The notes beneath the pieces were generated by a model. The model did not search any database and was not told where the DNA came from. It saw only the letters and a list, made by a program, of their open reading frames with translations. A stretch of DNA of 64,000 nucleotides from the NCBI RefSeq assembly GCF_040811775.1, contig NZ_JBFNXW010000003.1:248001-312000 (forward strand). Reading direction: 5' to 3'. Positions 61,097 to 64,000 of this stretch are shown here, one piece after another (within the stretch, counting starts at the first letter, position 1; the number at the start of each line of letters is the position of its first letter). The position numbers and the translations under genes were made by a program. This DNA is from Balneola sp. MJW-20 (GTDB lineage Bacteria > Bacteroidota > Rhodothermia > Balneolales > Balneolaceae).

Positions 61097-62440
61097 CTAT
61101 TTGACGAGCAGCATTTGTTTGGTGAAACTTTGTCCCGCTGCGACCAACCGGTAAAAGTAAATGCCGCTGGATAAACCTGAAGCATCAAAAGAAGCAGTAT
61201 AGCTTCCTGCCGACTGTCTTGCATTGACCAGTTCTGCAACCGGTTGCCCAAGCATATTATACACGGTAAGAGTAACATCAGAATTCTGAGGCAGGGTATA
61301 ACTGATATTTGTGGTCGGGTTGAAGGGATTCGGGTAATTCTGGGCAAGCTGAGTCTGATCCGGGATCCCGTCATCATCTTCTGCACTGGTACTTACATTA
61401 CCATCCAGATAATTTTCAAGCACGGCCATCTGTGGTTTGTCATCGCCGTTACTATAAGGTTCAATGGACAGAAAATATCCGTCTCCCCACCAGGGACCTG
61501 CAGCCCACCAGGCCCATGCCATCCAGACATCCTGGTTTTCCTCCACATGATCCAGCATGTCTTCTATTGCCGCCATGCAAGTATTATTAAATGCAGCTCC
61601 GAATTCAGCCAGGAATCCTACTTTACCGTTATCTCTTAACCAATTGGTAAAGTCTATCAGCTTTTCAGAACCTATGGTAGAACTTTGGCAGGTCTGGCTT
61701 GCACCTGAATAATTACTATCGAGATACTGATGTACTTCATAAGCCATATTATCCGCAGGATCATTGATGGTAAGCATGACTTCTGCATTAGGCGAGCCGT
61801 ACCAGTTATCGAACCAGGAATGGGCACCGGTCCATCCGTTTCCGGGTACCGTGATGAGATTGGTTGAACCTGTTTCACGTATGCCGTCAATCGCTGCCTG
61901 AGCATTGTCCCTCCATACTTCGGTAGACATGTCATGCGGCTCATTGACCAGTCCGAACATTACCCTTGGATTATTCTTATATACTTCGGCAACTCTTGCC
62001 CAGAAATCAGCAAATGCAGCTGAAGTTACTTCACTGCTGCCCACAACCTTACCGTAATAACGGGAGTAATTGTGAGGGTTGAGCAAGACATGAGCTCCTT
62101 TCGAGGTCGCGTAGTTCACGATCTCATTCATTCGTCCGAGTTCAGTTTCATTCAGCGGGGAGAACTCAGAGCGCTGCAGTCGTTCCCACCTGAATCCTAT
62201 CCTGAAAACCGTCATTCCTTTCGACATGAAATAGTCTACTTCTTCTTTTGTGGGGTAGATATAGTCGCTGCCGTAATTGCCGGGCAAGTTGCCTTCACCG
62301 AATTCAGCTCCGGCAAGATTTACACCTTTGAGGAATTGGTCCGTTTGGGCGTATGACAGATTATAGGATAGTATACCGATGAATAGTAAGAGTAAAATTC
62401 TTAACAATACCTTATCCAGGTAGTTGTTTTGTTGAGTCAT
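61097..62440 (-). CDS. GH5 cellulase with T9SS sorting domain
   Basis: A 447-residue secreted enzyme. The signal peptide is LLRILLLLFIGILSYNLSYAQ. The GH5 TIM barrel contains GMTVFRIGFRWERLQ, HVLLNPHNYSRYYG, the acid/base VNEPHD and the nucleophile VGFLAEFGAAF. The C-terminal 80 residues are a T9SS type A sorting domain (LAQNYPNPFNPTTNISYTLP through GIYFYRLVAAGQSFTKQMLLVK). It should be exported through T9SS and attached to the surface, cutting beta-1,4-glucan. T9SS machinery itself is not in the window. Confidence 0.92.
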   Translation of the reverse strand: MTQQNNYLDKVLLRILLLLFIGILSYNLSYAQTDQFLKGVNLAGAEFGEGNLPGNYGSDYIYPTKEEVDYFMSKGMTVFRIGFRWERLQRSEFSPLNETELGRMNEIVNYATSKGAHVLLNPHNYSRYYGKVVGSSEVTSAAFADFWARVAEVYKNNPRVMFGLVNEPHDMSTEVWRDNAQAAIDGIRETGSTNLITVPGNGWTGAHSWFDNWYGSPNAEVMLTINDPADNMAYEVHQYLDSNYSGASQTCQSSTIGSEKLIDFTNWLRDNGKVGFLAEFGAAFNNTCMAAIEDMLDHVEENQDVWMAWAWWAAGPWWGDGYFLSIEPYSNGDDKPQMAVLENYLDGNVSTSAEDDDGIPDQTQLAQNYPNPFNPTTNISYTLPQNSDVTLTVYNMLGQPVAELVNARQSAGSYTASFDASGLSSGIYFYRLVAAGQSFTKQMLLVK

Positions 62441-62700
62441 AATGTAAAGTGTTGGATTAACAGGGTTGCATTATAACTGTGAACAGATATAAATGTTCCC
62501 GAATGAAAAAGTATGTTTAAACGGTTATGACCATAGACTGAATATGCCGAAAGCGATGTGTGATCAGCTATTTAGTTAAAGATATTCAGTAATTGCAGTG
62601 CTTTATCGGGATTTTGAACTAATTGGAATAATCTCGAACTTTAGAGTCCTGTTCAAAATTCATAAAAAAAGCCTGCTAGGCAGCAAATCAATCAAATTTT

Positions 62701-64000
62701 ATGGCTAAGGTAGAAGTAGTAATGCCCCAAATGGGCGAATCAGTAATGGAAGGAACGGTAATCGAATGGAGCAAAAGCGTCGGTGATACTGTAGAGGTAG
62801 ATGAAACGCTGCTTGAGATCGCGACTGACAAAGTGGATAGTGAAGTTCCTTCCCCTGAAGCCGGAGTACTTGTAGAAATACTCGTTAACGAGGGTGATAC
62901 TATTGAAGTCGGGAAGCCAATTGCAATTATTGAGACCGATGCGGATGCTGCCGGAGATGTAAGTGCAGACAGCGGCTCTGCAAAGGAGGAAGAAACAGCT
63001 GCAGAAAATCCTCCAGAAACTGAGGAGGCTGCTGCCGCAGAACAGGCGGATACCGGATCCGGTGACGAAGGAGAACGTATTGAAGTTTCCATGCCTCAGA
63101 TGGGGGAGTCGGTGGTTGAAGCTACCGTAATAGGATGGAATAAGCAGGTCGGAGATAAAGTGGAAGAAGATGAAACGCTGCTTGAGATCTCTACTGACAA
63201 AGTGGACAGCGAAGTACCTTCCCCGGCAGCAGGAACACTGGTCGAGATCCTGGCGGAAGAAAATGATACCATTGAAGTTGGGCAGACCATTGCCGTGATA
63301 GCCACTGGAAATGCAGCGGCAAGTCCATCTGCTTCTTCATCAAAGCCGAAAGAAACTAAGAAAGAGACTTCTGAAACAGTCTCAACGGCTACCACACCAG
63401 CGCCATCCTCAAACGGAACCTCCACAGGTGGTTCGGAACCACAGCGTGTAGGTTCGGACGGACGATTTTACTCTCCACTGGTTCGTTCCATCGCTAAAGA
63501 GGAAGGGATCAGTCAGGAAGAGCTGGAAAATATCGAAGGCAGCGGTAAGAGCGGCAGAGTATCCAAGCAGGATATCCTTTCTTATGTGGAAGATCGCAAA
63601 GCCGGTAAAGTATCTGCGCCTGCAGCTAAAGCAGATTCAGGCAGCGGTTTAACCAAACCGGCGAGTACACCATCCAGGCCAAAATCAGATGGTGAGTCCA
63701 TCTCAGCCGGTCAGCTTAATGTTAAAGCGCCGTCCGGTGATGTAGAGATCATCAAGATGGATCGCATGCGTAAGATGATCGCAGAGCATATGGTCAAGTC
63801 CAAGCAGACTTCTGCTCACGTGACCACTTTTGCTGAGGTTGATGTTACCGATCTGGTTAAGTGGAGAAACGCTAACAAGCAGGCATTCCAGGATAAGACA
63901 GGTACCCGTCTGACCTTCACGCCTCTGTTTGTCGAAGCGATCATAAAGGCGATGTTGGAATTCCCGCTGATCAACAGCTCAGTAAATGGTGATGAGATCC
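62701..64000 (+). CDS. Dihydrolipoamide acyltransferase E2, 3' end cut by window
   Basis: The frame starts at the ATG of MAKVEVVMPQMGES and stays open to the window end (433 codons seen). It has two lipoyl domains (lipoylated Lys in TDKVDSEVPSPEAG and TDKVDSEVPSPAAG), Ala/Pro/Ser-rich linkers, an E3/E1-binding domain (YSPLVRSIAKEEGISQEELENIEGSG) and the start of the catalytic domain (MDRMRKMIAEHMVKSKQTSAHV). This is the core of a 2-oxo acid dehydrogenase complex; the two-lipoyl form suggests branched-chain or 2-oxoglutarate-type use. The missing C-terminus would hold the catalytic HxxxDG. Confidence 0.92.
   Translation, partial: MAKVEVVMPQMGESVMEGTVIEWSKSVGDTVEVDETLLEIATDKVDSEVPSPEAGVLVEILVNEGDTIEVGKPIAIIETDADAAGDVSADSGSAKEEETAAENPPETEEAAAAEQADTGSGDEGERIEVSMPQMGESVVEATVIGWNKQVGDKVEEDETLLEISTDKVDSEVPSPAAGTLVEILAEENDTIEVGQTIAVIATGNAAASPSASSSKPKETKKETSETVSTATTPAPSSNGTSTGGSEPQRVGSDGRFYSPLVRSIAKEEGISQEELENIEGSGKSGRVSKQDILSYVEDRKAGKVSAPAAKADSGSGLTKPASTPSRPKSDGESISAGQLNVKAPSGDVEIIKMDRMRKMIAEHMVKSKQTSAHVTTFAEVDVTDLVKWRNANKQAFQDKTGTRLTFTPLFVEAIIKAMLEFPLINSSVNGDEI
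62707..63309 (+). repeat. Tandem lipoyl-domain repeat inside E2 (offset 369 bases)
   Basis: Units at about 62707-62940 and 63076-63309 are 369 bases apart and retain long identical DNA stretches, one running 21 bases (62800-62820 and 63169-63189). Recent or gene-converted duplication. Confidence 0.8.

Noticed and set aside
62655..62682. Hairpin near GCCTGCTAGGC with A run as a terminator
   Set aside because: It sits just before the E2 start and faces away from any gene that would need it.

Overview
The window looks like a chromosomal segment of a Bacteroidota/Balneolota-type marine bacterium (Balneola/Gracilimonas-like is my guess; genus not established). Pointers are a large MG2/TonB-plug protein, a cellulase with a type IX secretion (T9SS) C-terminal sorting domain, a PorV/PorQ-like barrel, many lipoprotein signals and few strong Shine-Dalgarno sites. 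I saw no rRNA, tRNA, CRISPR array, phage or insertion sequence.

Layout. 1-8.8 kb: 3' part of a TonB-plug/MG2 outer-membrane-associated protein, a TPR protein plus amidohydrolase, an S9 peptidase and a small barrel. 8.8-16 kb: MFS transporter, DUF456 protein, isolated histidine ammonia-lyase, POT peptide transporter, MetA-type outer-membrane protein, tRNA-modifying GTPase MnmE. 16-19.7 kb: MacA-like adaptor and two FtsX/MacB-type permeases without an ATPase. 19.9-26 kb: methyltransferase, SecG, MscS channel, CPBP protease, and two proteins that keep a fold but have lost the catalytic residues: an SRAP/YedK homologue and a DEAD-box homologue.

26.4-48 kb is the most interesting region: a Wzx/Wzy-type exopolysaccharide locus. 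An intact sigma-54 activator (26.4 kb) stands at one end. Three operons follow: a leftward one (Wza, PorV-like barrel, a degenerate activator-like AAA+ protein, and a WecA transferase fused to a CoA_binding_3-type half), a rightward one (Wzz/GumC, CpsD, small membrane protein, Wzy, WecG/TagA, Wzx, GT4, GNAT, ATP-grasp) and a second rightward one (deacetylase, GH9, GT2). Each has a GGCAC-N5-TTG(A/T)A element at its head, i.e. a candidate -24/-12 promoter. The locus therefore appears to be a self-contained sigma-54 EPS regulon carrying both an active activator and a GAFTGA-less, HTH-less relative that could modulate it.

48-64 kb: SAM methyltransferase, alpha-oxoamine synthase, choice-of-anchor-B lipoprotein, the TIGR03546/TIGR03545 pair, an antiporter/DsbA-like/UBP-zinc-finger operon, an MhqD/MhqO-like hydrolase and dioxygenase pair, an M48 protease overlapping a trans-sulfuration enzyme, the T9SS GH5 cellulase, and the 5' part of a two-lipoyl E2 acyltransferase that runs off the window.
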